Shown: one piece after another, positions 52,201 through 59,867 of the stretch
How positions within the stretch are numbered: the stretch's first letter is position 1
Layout of the letters: every line of letters begins with the position of its first letter
From: an uncultured Planctomycetota bacterium
GTDB taxonomy: Bacteria > Planctomycetota > Brocadiia > CAIUPP01
DNA length: 64,000 bases
Assembly (NCBI GenBank): GCA_903901045.1
Contig: CAIUPP010000029.1
Location: 1 to 64,000, forward strand
Direction: 5' to 3'
Translations under genes and position numbers: made by a program
Notes under the pieces: model-generated
Databases searched by the model: none
What the model saw: only the letters and a program-made list of their open reading frames with translations
What the model was told of the DNA's origin: nothing

Positions 52201-52413
52201 GTGGACGATCACCTCGCTGGCCTCCTCCTTGGCCGGGAGAAGCGCGAGCGCTTGCCGAAGCGTGGCGACCGGCTGCTCCGCCGTGCCGGGGTTCGCGTCG
52301 CTGCCGTTCACCGCCACGTGCAGCGTGGCGGCGGAGAGCGAGGCGGCGGCCACGCCAAGGAACGCCCCGGCAAACAATGACGCGAAGGGTCTCTTCCAGG
52401 TTTTCAGCGGCAT
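49300..52413 (-). CDS. Secreted double parallel beta-helix protein (copy 2)
   Basis: 1037 residues from ATG at 52413, which has AAAGGA 5 bp upstream; the frame runs 60 codons further into untranslated leader. Signal peptide ends near SLSAA. The two beta-helix domains (VAVNGSDANPGTAEQP near 30, FVSPQGEDADGNCSREKPW near 715) and the middle linker match copy 1 throughout. Differences cluster in the second helix (AITFLESSRARITYNS replacing LLLDSPRSKFTSNS) and the region around 330-400, where the groove of such helices binds substrate. That suggests the copies target related but distinct glycans. It lies 95 bp after the second pseudopilin. Confidence 0.8.
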   Translation of the reverse strand: MPLKTWKRPFASLFAGAFLGVAAASLSAATLHVAVNGSDANPGTAEQPVATLRQALALLPAKEEASEVIVHQGVYAQDELAVGRPENRDFGPLPLLLITAGKNPDGSFEEVTFDGGQKIAKGEPVEGKPGVFKIPATLKLRDTAPDVWEADKRTRYELAADLAAVAQFPASLWCSGTEMFFHTSDGRPPEAHDIGMNGARNGLMVWRQNTTVRGFHFRNYFGWVYSSGCILRAANSTLEDCHAWNCVRAFEAADQGVEGMRILRCTGDDCAGGVYATAKHVVVEDCRFIKIRDRFMIPADPQDDSGIHYYYQGVEGEVRRNLCVGFNNGIFMKGTVSTYVIEHNTVLGGLTWGIGCTGYDSKSILRYNIICGFSTPIASPAQILPGTVVDCNCFWQPLGRDMLQSFLDTARKVGTGEHNIELDPRFAGAATGDYRLLPNSPCLKVGPNGEYCGAYGPVGADFKDIEPPTVTLSLTPPAQRAGGAGELYFERDPWNGGGRNLVRQLGPESRSDEWAVAEAQFGLIVGAEDAAGKPAQMKMRIGDGAWSAAEPFATWKEAAVPPHAVSTAVSVAVSDDAGNWSAPKTIIVRLMDKGPKLKGVPVVYVNDKGAVVSFETDSPCLARIEYGPTKTYGSVFEQPKDVQRSWIAADGGDWVSERSVPRVTNYLVLLNPAVATGRTYHYRIILQDQIGNKTVGADATFTLKGAAKSYFVSPQGEDADGNCSREKPWRTIQFAVDRALPGDRVILLPGLYTGEAKLTHGGLAGAPITLEAETPGSVVLDGRHEAGACLKLEKASYVTISGFEMRWFAHSGVYAVDSSDVTVSHCRMWNHHWQGVPDGDGIFVHRSPRFAADHNVMYAVAAGITFLESSRARITYNSITAMFNAAAFGPGSAESSVSRNNSFVYNGIDQFALVGNTPEQMATFDSDYNNIGTNVQDVYVKYNAESKIGIGSTDEFVAKDPFYTNRGARKGVIWLDGKQYMGLKAWQQGMHKDLHSIFMDPEYVDSEHGDFRLKPGSPNIGAGEGGTTIGAMGVKEN

Positions 52414-52507
52414 GAATTTCCTTTCATTGGGTCGTGACATAGGAGGGACGGCTTCCCGGCGGGGAAGCCGTCCACTCCCATGCTCAGACGCCCCCTGTTT
52501 CGACCCG

Positions 52508-53860
52508 TTAGTAATCGACGTTGTAAGGCAGGGTTGTGTCCATGCCATTCTGGACGTCAAAGCGGTGCCAGACGCGGAACGCGCAGGAGGCATCGCCGCC
52601 GGAGACGGTGGCAGAGGTCTCGCATCCCTTCCAGTTGGCCGTCAAGTCGAAGCCGGGCGAGGCGACTTCGGAGAAGATCACATTGTTGACTTCCAAGGAA
52701 TTCATAATGCCCTGGGCGTAGGTCCAGTTGCTCCCGCGCTTCCACCAGAGGATCTGCTGCTGCGGATCGCCATACCACTTGGCGCTCCAGTCGCCGTAGA
52801 GCACGTTGTAGCCATCCTTGTGCGCGTACCAGCCTGCGCCCATCCATCCGCCATAGTTGACGAGAGAAGAGGCATAGTTTGCGGGCTCCGGACGCGAGAA
52901 ACTGTCCGAAATCAACGCGCGGCCGGCGGCGATCTTCTGCGTCTTAAACATCGGGGAGCCCGGCTGATTCGGGATCAACGGCTTGAAGTAGAGCCAGGCC
53001 GTCGGGGGCGCTGCGGAATCCAGCCACTTGCCGTTGTAAGACTCCAGCGGGTTGTTCCGGTAGTTGTAGTCGCACTGGACCGTGTCGCCGTTCCAGAACG
53101 CGCCGCTTCCCCACCAACCCCAGTCCCAACCGTGGAACTTCGACCATTTCCCATACATCAGGGACTTGGCATCGAAGCCGCCCAGCGCCTGCATCTGGCC
53201 CGGGCCGGTCACTGCCGTTCCGGTGGTGGGCAGATTCCCATACTTCTCATACGCGTTCTGGTCGGCCGGAAGGGTGCCGCCGGTCGAGGGACAGTAAAAG
53301 GTCCGCGCGTCAGCGAGGTAGCCGGCGGCCAGAAGGTTGCCGAGCCCGATGGGCGCCGTGTTCAAATGTCCGTCCGCGTTAGGCGTGCCGGCTGCAAACG
53401 TGCCGGCCGCCACGGCCAACGCGCCCAACGTGCCGGCCTGTCCGGTGAAAATGGTCCGCGACATGAAGGTCGGGGACCAGAGCCATTCCGTGCCGGGATT
53501 TCCGGCAACCTTTGTCCCACAAAGGGAACCCGTTCTGACCTTGTCGGTCGTCTTCGTATCGTTGTACCAACCGTCATTCTGGGACGCAGCCGACAAATTG
53601 TGGTCGGCCGTATTCCAGGAGGCAAACGGCCCGGCACCCCAGGCCGGCCAGGAAGGATAGTACCCGGCGTAGTCGCCGCAGTAGCTTTCCATCGCCCTGG
53701 ACATCTGGCTCAGGTTGTTGAGGCAGGCCGACCTGCGCGCCTTCTCGCGCGCCGCCGCCAACGCCGGCAGGAGCATTCCGGCCAGAATGGCGATGATCGC
53801 TATCACGACTAGCAGCTCAATCAACGTGAACGCCGACAGCCACGCCTTCGCGTTTCTCAT
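52508..53860 (-). CDS. Pseudopilin, H-X9-DG class (copy 2)
   Basis: 450 residues from ATG at 53860, where AAGGAGG lies 8 bp upstream; the frame can start two codons earlier at a GTG but with the ribosome site too close. The leader ends in Ala, then [16 protein letters not shown]. The rest is closely similar to the pseudopilin at 54050-55414, and both share [12 protein letters not shown] or [12 protein letters not shown] near the C terminus, a form of H-X9-DG with DW. Very aromatic ([13 protein letters not shown]). Expected to be processed by a prepilin peptidase elsewhere in the genome. Confidence 0.88.
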   Translation of the reverse strand: MRNAKAWLSAFTLIELLVVIAIIAILAGMLLPALAAAREKARRSACLNNLSQMSRAMESYCGDYAGYYPSWPAWGAGPFASWNTADHNLSAASQNDGWYNDTKTTDKVRTGSLCGTKVAGNPGTEWLWSPTFMSRTIFTGQAGTLGALAVAAGTFAAGTPNADGHLNTAPIGLGNLLAAGYLADARTFYCPSTGGTLPADQNAYEKYGNLPTTGTAVTGPGQMQALGGFDAKSLMYGKWSKFHGWDWGWWGSGAFWNGDTVQCDYNYRNNPLESYNGKWLDSAAPPTAWLYFKPLIPNQPGSPMFKTQKIAAGRALISDSFSRPEPANYASSLVNYGGWMGAGWYAHKDGYNVLYGDWSAKWYGDPQQQILWWKRGSNWTYAQGIMNSLEVNNVIFSEVASPGFDLTANWKGCETSATVSGGDASCAFRVWHRFDVQNGMDTTLPYNVDY

Positions 53861-53862
53861 GG

Positions 53863-54049
53863 TCACGACCTCCTTCCCGATAGAACTTGGCCCACCGGAC
53901 CGCCCGGCGGCTCCCGAACGATTGCGCAGAGCGTCGCCGACAAAACCTTTTCGCCAGCGTCCTGGAGAACGCTGCGGTCATGCCGGAGGGCCTCAGCGGC
54001 CAGTAGCTCCGCGCGCTTTGCGACAGAACGGGCCTCTTCTTTCGTCCCG
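53863..54049 (-). pseudogene. Possible relic of a regulator C terminus
   Basis: The spacer between the two pseudopilins has an open frame ending in TGA two bases before the pseudopilin ATG. Its last residues ([20 protein letters not shown]) resemble the end of the GntR/LacI regulator 55411-56598 ([21 protein letters not shown], split) in order and spacing, and the DNA TTCTATCGG-AAGG-GG is shared. I infer that a regulator-pseudopilin unit was copied and the regulator then deleted apart from its tail. The match is short, so chance is not excluded. Confidence 0.35.
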
Positions 54050-55414
54050 CTAGTAGTCCACGTTGTAAGGCAGGACTGTATCCATGCCATTTTGGACGTC
54101 AAAGCGGTGCCAGACACGGAATGAGCAGGAGGCATCGCCGCCCGAAACAGTGGCGGAGGTCTCGGCGCCTCTCCACTGGACGGTCCCCAACGTAAGACTG
54201 ACTGTCGAATCGGTGTAGTAGTCGGAGTAGATCACATTGTTGACGGCCAAGGAATTCGTCATACCCTGGACATAGGTCCAACTGCTCCCGTGCTTCCACC
54301 AGAGGATCTGCTGCTGCGGGTCGCCATACCACTTGGCGCTCCAGTCGCCGTAGAGCACGTTGTAGCCATCTCTGTGCGCGTACCATGACGCGCCCATCCA
54401 TGAGGTGTAATTGCTGGGAAGGGCCGCATAGTTCGAGGGTTCCGGCCGTGAGAAGCTGTCTGAGACCAGCGCGCGCCCTGCCGCAATCTTCTGGGTCTTG
54501 AACATCGGGGTGCTGGGCTGGCACGGGATCAACGGCTTGAAGTAGAGCCAGGCCGTTGGGGGCGCGCTGGAGTTCATCCAATAGCCGCTGTAGGACTGCA
54601 GCGGAATGTTTCGATAGTTGTAGTCGCACTGGACCGTGGCCCCGTTCCACACAGCGGCCCCTCCCCAGTTGGCATTGTCCCAGCCGCCGATTTTCGACCA
54701 GTTCCCGTACATCAGGGACTTGGCGTCAAACCCGCCCAGTTTCTGGAGGAGCGCCAGGCTATTCGCCGCGTTTCCATAGCAGGACATTCCGCCGTACTTT
54801 TCATACCCGTTCTGATCGCAGGGAATGCTGCCGGCCGCTGTGGGGCAGAAGAAGGACCGTGCGTCGCCCAGATACCCGGAAGCCAGCAGGCACCCCAGTC
54901 CGATGGGCGCCGCATTCAGGTGGCCGTTTGCGTTGAACGTGCCGGCCGACAAGGTACCGGATGCCATGGAAGTCGCGTTTGGCGTGTTGGCCTGCCCATC
55001 AAAAATCGTTCGCGCCATCCACGTGGGGGAGCAGAACCATTCCGTTCCGGGATGGTTGGTGTAGACTTTCTCGCCGCAAACGCCGCCCGTCCTGACCTTA
55101 TCTCCCGTCTTGGGATCGACGTACCATCCGTCATTTTGCGAGGCCGTTGAGAGAGCATTGTCAGAGCTGATGTTGGCAAACGGCCCGGCGCCCCAGGCCG
55201 GCCAGGAAGGATAGTATCCGCCGTAGTCACTGCAATAGCTTTCCATCGCTCTGGACATCTGGCTCAGGTTGTTCAAGCAGGCGGTCCTGCGCGCCTTCTC
55301 CCGCGCCGCCGCCAGCGCCGGCAGGAGCATTCCGGCCAGGATGGCTATGATCGCGATGACGACTAGCAGTTCGATCAGCGTGAACGCCGACAGCCACGGC
55401 CTCTCGCTCTTCAT
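54050..55414 (-). CDS. Pseudopilin, H-X9-DG class (copy 1, overlaps regulator)
   Basis: 454 residues from ATG at 55414, with GGAGGG 7 bp upstream. Leader [10 protein letters not shown] with Ala before the cleavage point, then [17 protein letters not shown] long variable beta domain follows, with [12 protein letters not shown] as the H-X9-D(G) segment and [13 protein letters not shown] at the end. The ATG overlaps the regulator's TGA (ATGA), so the pilin is translationally coupled to its regulator. The next gene is a paralogue, 189 bp downstream. The start chosen is sure because the leader begins there; the frame upstream is a shadow of the regulator. Confidence 0.9.
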   Translation of the reverse strand: MKSERPWLSAFTLIELLVVIAIIAILAGMLLPALAAAREKARRTACLNNLSQMSRAMESYCSDYGGYYPSWPAWGAGPFANISSDNALSTASQNDGWYVDPKTGDKVRTGGVCGEKVYTNHPGTEWFCSPTWMARTIFDGQANTPNATSMASGTLSAGTFNANGHLNAAPIGLGCLLASGYLGDARSFFCPTAAGSIPCDQNGYEKYGGMSCYGNAANSLALLQKLGGFDAKSLMYGNWSKIGGWDNANWGGAAVWNGATVQCDYNYRNIPLQSYSGYWMNSSAPPTAWLYFKPLIPCQPSTPMFKTQKIAAGRALVSDSFSRPEPSNYAALPSNYTSWMGASWYAHRDGYNVLYGDWSAKWYGDPQQQILWWKHGSSWTYVQGMTNSLAVNNVIYSDYYTDSTVSLTLGTVQWRGAETSATVSGGDASCSFRVWHRFDVQNGMDTVLPYNVDY

Positions 55415-56598
55415 GACAACGCCCTCCCTTCCGATAGAACCTGAAGCTTCGGAACACCCGAGGACCCGCGAATGACCAGTTGCGGAGTCACGGACGGCGC
55501 GGGGGCGTTCTGGCCCAGCAGGCGGTTCACAACGTAGTGAACCGCTTCTTCCCCCTGTCCGCTGAGTTGCGTGGCGATGCTGGTGAGTTTCGGAGTGCTC
55601 TTGACGCACTCCGGTGTGTCGTCGCAGCCGACGACGGAGATATCCTCGGGCACGCGGATGCCGTGCGCTTTGAGAATGTCCAGCACGAGCAGGGCGCGGG
55701 CGTCGTTGTTGCACAGGATGGCCGTAGGCCGGGGGTCCACGGAAAGGAGCCGCTCCATGGCTTCCAGGGTGGGGGCGCGGCCCTGGAATTCCGGCGGGCC
55801 CGCCTCCACGTAGAGTTGCGGGTCGAGCGGAACGCCCGCGCGCTTCAGACCGCGCAGGTACCCCTGGCGTATGCGCCCGAAGACGTTCGGCGTGGTGGCC
55901 GTCGCCCCATCGCCGCTTGGCCCGTTCAGGAATGCCACGTTCCGGTGTCCGAGCGCGAGAAGATGCGTCACCGCCTGCTCGAAGCCCGCGTCGCGATTAT
56001 CCTTCACCAGCGGGAGGGTGGTCCCTTGTCCGGTGACGATGCAGATCGGCATGTTGTGCTCGACGGCGTACCTGGCCACTCCGGCGAAACCGTCCGCCTC
56101 GTAGTTCTGGTCGAACAGGATCACCCCTTGCCTGGTTCCGGGGTGCTGGTAGAGTTCGAATTCCCCGGCGTCGGTAATGGGAAAGAGGTGGGCATTGCGC
56201 TGCTGCGCGGCGACCATGATTCCCCGCAGCCGCTCGAAGTGACGCCAAGTCGCTTTGGTTCTGTGGAGGAACGCGGGATGGATGCAGAGAATCAACTCGG
56301 TGGCGACGACGTGCTGCGTCGTCGGGGCTACGAAGGAACCGCGTCTGCTCCGGGAGGCGATGATCCCCTCGGATTGAAGCGCTTCGAAGGCAAGGGCGGC
56401 CGTGCCCACGGCCACGCCGTACTGCTTGGCCACCTGGCGCACTGTCGGCAGTCGGCCTCCCGGCACCAGCTTGTTTTGCCGGACCATGGCCACGAAGTCG
56501 TCATGGATCCGCACGTGCATTGGCACACGTGAAGAGGGTTCCTGACGAACCTTCACAGGCCTGCCTGAAGCGACAGTTTCAGCGCGAGCGTTGTTCAT
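55411..56598 (-). CDS. GntR-HTH / LacI-sensor hybrid transcriptional regulator
   Basis: 395 residues from ATG at 56598 with GAGAGG 7 bp upstream. Residues about 25-95 are the GntR winged helix ([43 protein letters not shown]). The rest is a LacI/GalR-type sensor ([58 protein letters not shown]). It heads the 26-kb minus-strand run and overlaps the first pseudopilin by 4 bp. A strong promoter with an imperfect palindrome over the -10 lies just upstream, suggesting self-control. Its likely targets are the pseudopilins and the glycan-binding cassettes. Confidence 0.9.
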   Translation of the reverse strand: MNNARAETVASGRPVKVRQEPSSRVPMHVRIHDDFVAMVRQNKLVPGGRLPTVRQVAKQYGVAVGTAALAFEALQSEGIIASRSRRGSFVAPTTQHVVATELILCIHPAFLHRTKATWRHFERLRGIMVAAQQRNAHLFPITDAGEFELYQHPGTRQGVILFDQNYEADGFAGVARYAVEHNMPICIVTGQGTTLPLVKDNRDAGFEQAVTHLLALGHRNVAFLNGPSGDGATATTPNVFGRIRQGYLRGLKRAGVPLDPQLYVEAGPPEFQGRAPTLEAMERLLSVDPRPTAILCNNDARALLVLDILKAHGIRVPEDISVVGCDDTPECVKSTPKLTSIATQLSGQGEEAVHYVVNRLLGQNAPAPSVTPQLVIRGSSGVPKLQVLSEGRALS

Positions 56599-56612
56599 TC
56601 GTTCACCTCTCT

Positions 56613-56646
56613 GTTCAATTGTACGGTGCGGGCGTGCAAAAGTCAA
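56613..56646 (-). promoter_or_regulatory. Sigma-70 promoter with imperfect palindrome at -10
   Basis: On the minus strand TTGACT (56646-56641), a 17-bp spacer and TACAAT (56623-56618) give ten of twelve consensus positions. The 12-bp sequence 56613-56624 (GTTCAATTGTAC) pairs with itself at ten positions and covers the -10, a fit place for an operator. The predicted transcript start is only about 15 nt before the ATG at 56598. Confidence 0.75.
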
Positions 56647-56792
56647 GACGCCCTCTCGTTTTCCTGGGGGAGGTTGAGCCAGGCGTAAGTGCGAAAAGGC
56701 CAATGGAAACAAGGGATTTCCGTTGGTCCGGGCTTCTTTCGGCTGTTCCCAGAGGGAGGCCCTTCTCCCTCTTCAAACGCCGCCCGACGGGG

Positions 56793-58583
56793 TCACGACG
56801 TCCGCGCGTCGGGCGGGTACATGATCCCGAGCCCGTCCAGTTCGTCCAGCGGGTGAATGGGCAGATATTCCGCGTTGAAAGCCATGAGCGCCGGCATTGA
56901 GAAGGGGTACGCGCGGCGCGCGATTTCCGGCTCGCGGCGGATCTCCTGCAGGGTGGCCAGATCGCGATTGTCCAGCCGGTAAAAAAGGGTCGCGTGCGTC
57001 GCATCCAGCGGCACGTAGTCGCCGCGGTACTCCGCGAACGCGATCACGTGCCCGCCGATGCCGAAGCTGCGCGCCCGGTGCAACCGCCCGGCCTCGCCGG
57101 ACTCCATGTGGTTGAGGATCACCGCCAAAATTCGGCCCACGTGGGCGCAGTGGCCGCTGCCGAAGCGCAGGAGGGAGAGCGTCTCCATCCGCTGCGATGC
57201 CGCCGAGTCGAACGCCGTGTGCGCCCGCCAGATCGCGGACTGCGAGCAGAAGAACATCATCCCGACGAGCCGGTCCGCCTCCGTGTCGTAGCAGTCATGC
57301 ACGTACCGGGCCATGGCCGGGATGCAGGCGGGGTCCATCAGGTTGAACTGGACGGACCCATCGGCGCTCTCGAGCGTGAAGTCCGAGGGGGTGCCGCTCG
57401 CGGTGCTGCGGCGGAAGAGCCGATGCTGCCGGGAGGCGATGTACTCCCCCTTCTTCATCAGGAACTCCGGATCGGCGGGGTCGGGATTCGGAACCGTTCG
57501 GCCGCTCTCCCCCTTGTAGAGGTAGCCCAGCGGCAGCGCTCCTTGCTCCCACCCGAAGTCATAGGAGCCGCGCCATGCGACTTCGCCCCCCGCGCTCCGC
57601 CGCACCACGACTTCGAGGCTGTTATCGTCGTCGTAATGCTTCGCCTTCCAGAGCAGGTCGGCGCAGGCGGTTCCGCGATCCGAAGGGGCCAGGGGGATTT
57701 CGCGCACGGGGTCGATCACTTTCCCATTCTTGCGGGAACGCACGCAGGTCGACACCGTCAGGCCGGCGGCTCCCTGCGGCGTCTTGAATCGCGCGCGGCC
57801 CCGGTTCTCGCCGAAATGCGGCGTTCCGAAATCGAGATCCAGCAACTGAATCGCCGCTGGCTCGTCAAACGTCATGTCCGCGTAGACGAAGGGGTGCTGC
57901 ATGAGATGGCCGGGAAGCAATGAGAGCATGCTCCACTCCGCCCGCTGGCTTTGCGGATTGGGCCAGGGGCCCGCGGTGGGCGCGCCCTGGTACGTCGGCC
58001 ACGCGGTGAAGCGCGCGAGGTTCAGGCCCCAGACGGCGCCCGCCGCCGGCGCTTCCGCGCCAAGGCTCTCGAAGGGAATCGCCGCTTCCATCGACCAGGC
58101 GACCCCCTCTTCGACTGAGGTGGCGAAGCGGCAGTACATCCCCTCGGCCACCTGCGACTCCTGCCGAACCCAGAGGCTGCCGGGGCCGTCGCGGTGACTG
58201 ATGGAAAGGGCGCCGCGATAGGCGCCGCACTGCTCGAACGGCGCGAAACAGAACTGGCAGTAATGGCTGTGGTCGTGCCGAGTGTCGAGATACAACTCGA
58301 CGTGGTCGCGCAGCCAGATATGGTGCTCCGCCTGGTTGCCGCATCGTTGAAGCGCCGCCGTATTCTTTTCTTCGCACCGCACCGCGACGTAGAGGTACCC
58401 GTCGTCATGGCCGAGCCACAGCGTCGTGCGGCTGGAGGCGGGGCCGCCATCCGGCAATTCGATCTGCGAGACGCGCGCCGCCTGTTTCCAATCCCGCTCA
58501 TCGATGCGGCCATCGAGCCGGGGGACGTTCATGCGCGGGCAGGCGACGGACTTCGGGGCGACCCTGCAAGTCGGAAGGGACAT
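56793..58583 (-). CDS. CBM9-like domain fused to a transglutaminase-like domain
   Basis: 596 residues from ATG at 58583 with AAGGAG 9 bp upstream. Residues about 15-215 are a CBM9-like jelly roll (RLDGRIDERDWKQAARV, HVELYLDTRHDHSHY, AWSMEAAIPFESLG). The C-terminal part has the transglutaminase-like fold: Cys479 in FGSGHCAHVGRIL, His512 in IGGHVIAFAEY and Asp527 in YVPLDATHA make the expected triad. No signal peptide is obvious. Transglutaminase-like domains act on peptide or ester bonds; the role here is unknown. The divergent neighbour is a nitrilase-family amidase across 305 bp. Confidence 0.72.
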   Translation of the reverse strand: MSLPTCRVAPKSVACPRMNVPRLDGRIDERDWKQAARVSQIELPDGGPASSRTTLWLGHDDGYLYVAVRCEEKNTAALQRCGNQAEHHIWLRDHVELYLDTRHDHSHYCQFCFAPFEQCGAYRGALSISHRDGPGSLWVRQESQVAEGMYCRFATSVEEGVAWSMEAAIPFESLGAEAPAAGAVWGLNLARFTAWPTYQGAPTAGPWPNPQSQRAEWSMLSLLPGHLMQHPFVYADMTFDEPAAIQLLDLDFGTPHFGENRGRARFKTPQGAAGLTVSTCVRSRKNGKVIDPVREIPLAPSDRGTACADLLWKAKHYDDDNSLEVVVRRSAGGEVAWRGSYDFGWEQGALPLGYLYKGESGRTVPNPDPADPEFLMKKGEYIASRQHRLFRRSTASGTPSDFTLESADGSVQFNLMDPACIPAMARYVHDCYDTEADRLVGMMFFCSQSAIWRAHTAFDSAASQRMETLSLLRFGSGHCAHVGRILAVILNHMESGEAGRLHRARSFGIGGHVIAFAEYRGDYVPLDATHATLFYRLDNRDLATLQEIRREPEIARRAYPFSMPALMAFNAEYLPIHPLDELDGLGIMYPPDARTS

Positions 58584-58888
58584 GGTTGAGTTCTCCTTGA
58601 TCCTCATGACTATGGCGAGAATTTTGCGCCGCGTGTTCGCGCACACTTTAGCGGAAAGAATCCGAAATCACAAGGAGGCGCGTTTTTTCTGGGTGGTCGC
58701 AGATCGCTTGCAGGGCGGAAAATCCCTGCGGGAGGCGGGTCGCTTCCGGAGGCTCCGGGAACGTCGCGGTGAGGGGGCTCATTTGCTTTTTCGGAGCGGC
58801 AAAGTTAGAAGTGGCCTCCGGACCCGCACGGTTCGTGAAGCACGGGTCCCATGGAAATTTTCTCTGGGTTGATGAAAGGAGCCGTTCA
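58584..58888. other. Divergent intergenic region
   Basis: A 305-bp gap between two divergent genes. It holds the candidate leftward promoter at 58645-58673 and ribosome sites at both ends (AAGGAG of the left gene, AAAGGAG seven bases before the nitrilase ATG). I could not identify a good rightward promoter. No coding frame is convincing. Confidence 0.6.
58645..58673 (-). promoter_or_regulatory. Candidate sigma-70 promoter of the CBM9/transglutaminase-like gene
   Basis: On the minus strand TTGTGA (58673-58668), a 17-bp spacer and TAAAGT (58650-58645). Eight of twelve positions agree with consensus. The leader to the ATG at 58583 would be about 60 nt. Confidence 0.45.
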
Positions 58889-59866
58889 ATGTCCCGATTC
58901 CTCAACGTGGCCGCGGTGCAATTTCAGCCGACTCTCTACATGGATTCCGCCGCCTGGCAAGACGAGAAGTTGGCCGAGGGAGCGTACGATTCCACCGTCA
59001 AATCGCTGGAGGCGCTTCGCGGCTACGGCCTGGACCTGATCGTCCTTTCGGAGTCGATCGAAAGCGTCGGGCAGACGCTGGAGATGGCGGAGTCCGTCGA
59101 CAAGCCGGGCCGGTTCCTTCAGATGTACCTGGACTACGCGCGGAAGGAGCGGCTCCACCTGGTGGGCTCATCCAAAATTCGAGAGGGAGACAAGGTCTAC
59201 AACTCGGCCGTGGTCGTCGGGCCGAAGGGCATTCTGGGCTGCTACCACAAGACCTTTCCGGTCATCGAGGAGATGACGAAGAACGGTCTCTCGGCCGGGA
59301 AGGGGGCCGTGGTCATCGAGACCCCCATCGCGCGGATCGGCGCGGCGATCTGCTACGATCTGAACTTCAAGGAACTCCGCGACGAGTACGCCGCCCTTCA
59401 TCCCGAGATCATCGCCTTCCCGAGCATGTACCACGGCGGGTTCGTGCAAGGCACCTGGGCATACGAATGCCGCTCCTACTTCATCTCCGCCACGTGCTTT
59501 GAGGACTGCGGCATTCTCGATCCCTTCGGGCGGCCCCTCGCCCTCGCCAACGACTACACGCGCCTGCCGATGGCGAAGATCAACCTGGATTACGTGATGG
59601 TGCATCTGGGCACGCTGGTGTCGAAGCTGGCGGAGATCCGGAAGAAGTACCGCGATGCGGTGACGATCGAGATCCCGGAGCACGTGGGACCGGCGCTGAT
59701 CTTCAGCAACACGCTCCAGCGGACGGCGCTGGATATCGCCCGGGAGTTCGAGCTGGAACTGCTCGACGACTTGCTGGCGCGCTCGCGCCGCGTGGCCGCC
59801 GACAACCGGTCGGCCGCCGCGCCCAAGCGCGCTGCGCAGCGCAAGAAGAGCCGCGGTGCGAAATAA
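58889..59866 (+). CDS. Carbon-nitrogen hydrolase (nitrilase superfamily)
   Basis: 325 residues from ATG at 58889, with AAAGGAG 7 bp upstream. The Glu-Lys-Cys triad of the superfamily is in place: Glu55 (VLSESIES), Lys121 (CYHKTFP) and Cys155 (AAICYDLNF). The start region LNVAAVQFQPTL is typical. The C-terminal 30 residues are Lys/Arg/Ala rich and probably unstructured. Members hydrolyse linear amides, carbamoyl groups or nitriles; the branch cannot be named. The frame extends 40 codons upstream without sense. It converges on the dehydrogenase gene with one base between the stop codons. Confidence 0.88.
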   Translation: MSRFLNVAAVQFQPTLYMDSAAWQDEKLAEGAYDSTVKSLEALRGYGLDLIVLSESIESVGQTLEMAESVDKPGRFLQMYLDYARKERLHLVGSSKIREGDKVYNSAVVVGPKGILGCYHKTFPVIEEMTKNGLSAGKGAVVIETPIARIGAAICYDLNFKELRDEYAALHPEIIAFPSMYHGGFVQGTWAYECRSYFISATCFEDCGILDPFGRPLALANDYTRLPMAKINLDYVMVHLGTLVSKLAEIRKKYRDAVTIEIPEHVGPALIFSNTLQRTALDIAREFELELLDDLLARSRRVAADNRSAAAPKRAAQRKKSRGAK

Positions 59867-59867
59867 T

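Larger units (their letters stand above)
43888..52413 (-). repeat. Tandem duplication of a beta-helix + CBM-protein gene pair
   Basis: The unit (beta-helix gene, short spacer, CBM-protein gene) occurs twice head to tail: 52413-48208 and 48080-43888, each about 4.2 kb. The two beta-helix proteins and the two CBM proteins are collinear and closely similar along their full length; by eye the beta-helix pair share about seven residues in ten. The inter-gene spacers (44920-44969 and 49249-49299) are also alike, showing the unit was copied as DNA and not by gene convergence. Confidence 0.85.

Noticed and set aside
56599-56712. A 38-codon longer start of the GntR/LacI regulator.
   Set aside because: It would run through the strong promoter at 56613-56646; ATG at 56598 has a good ribosome site.
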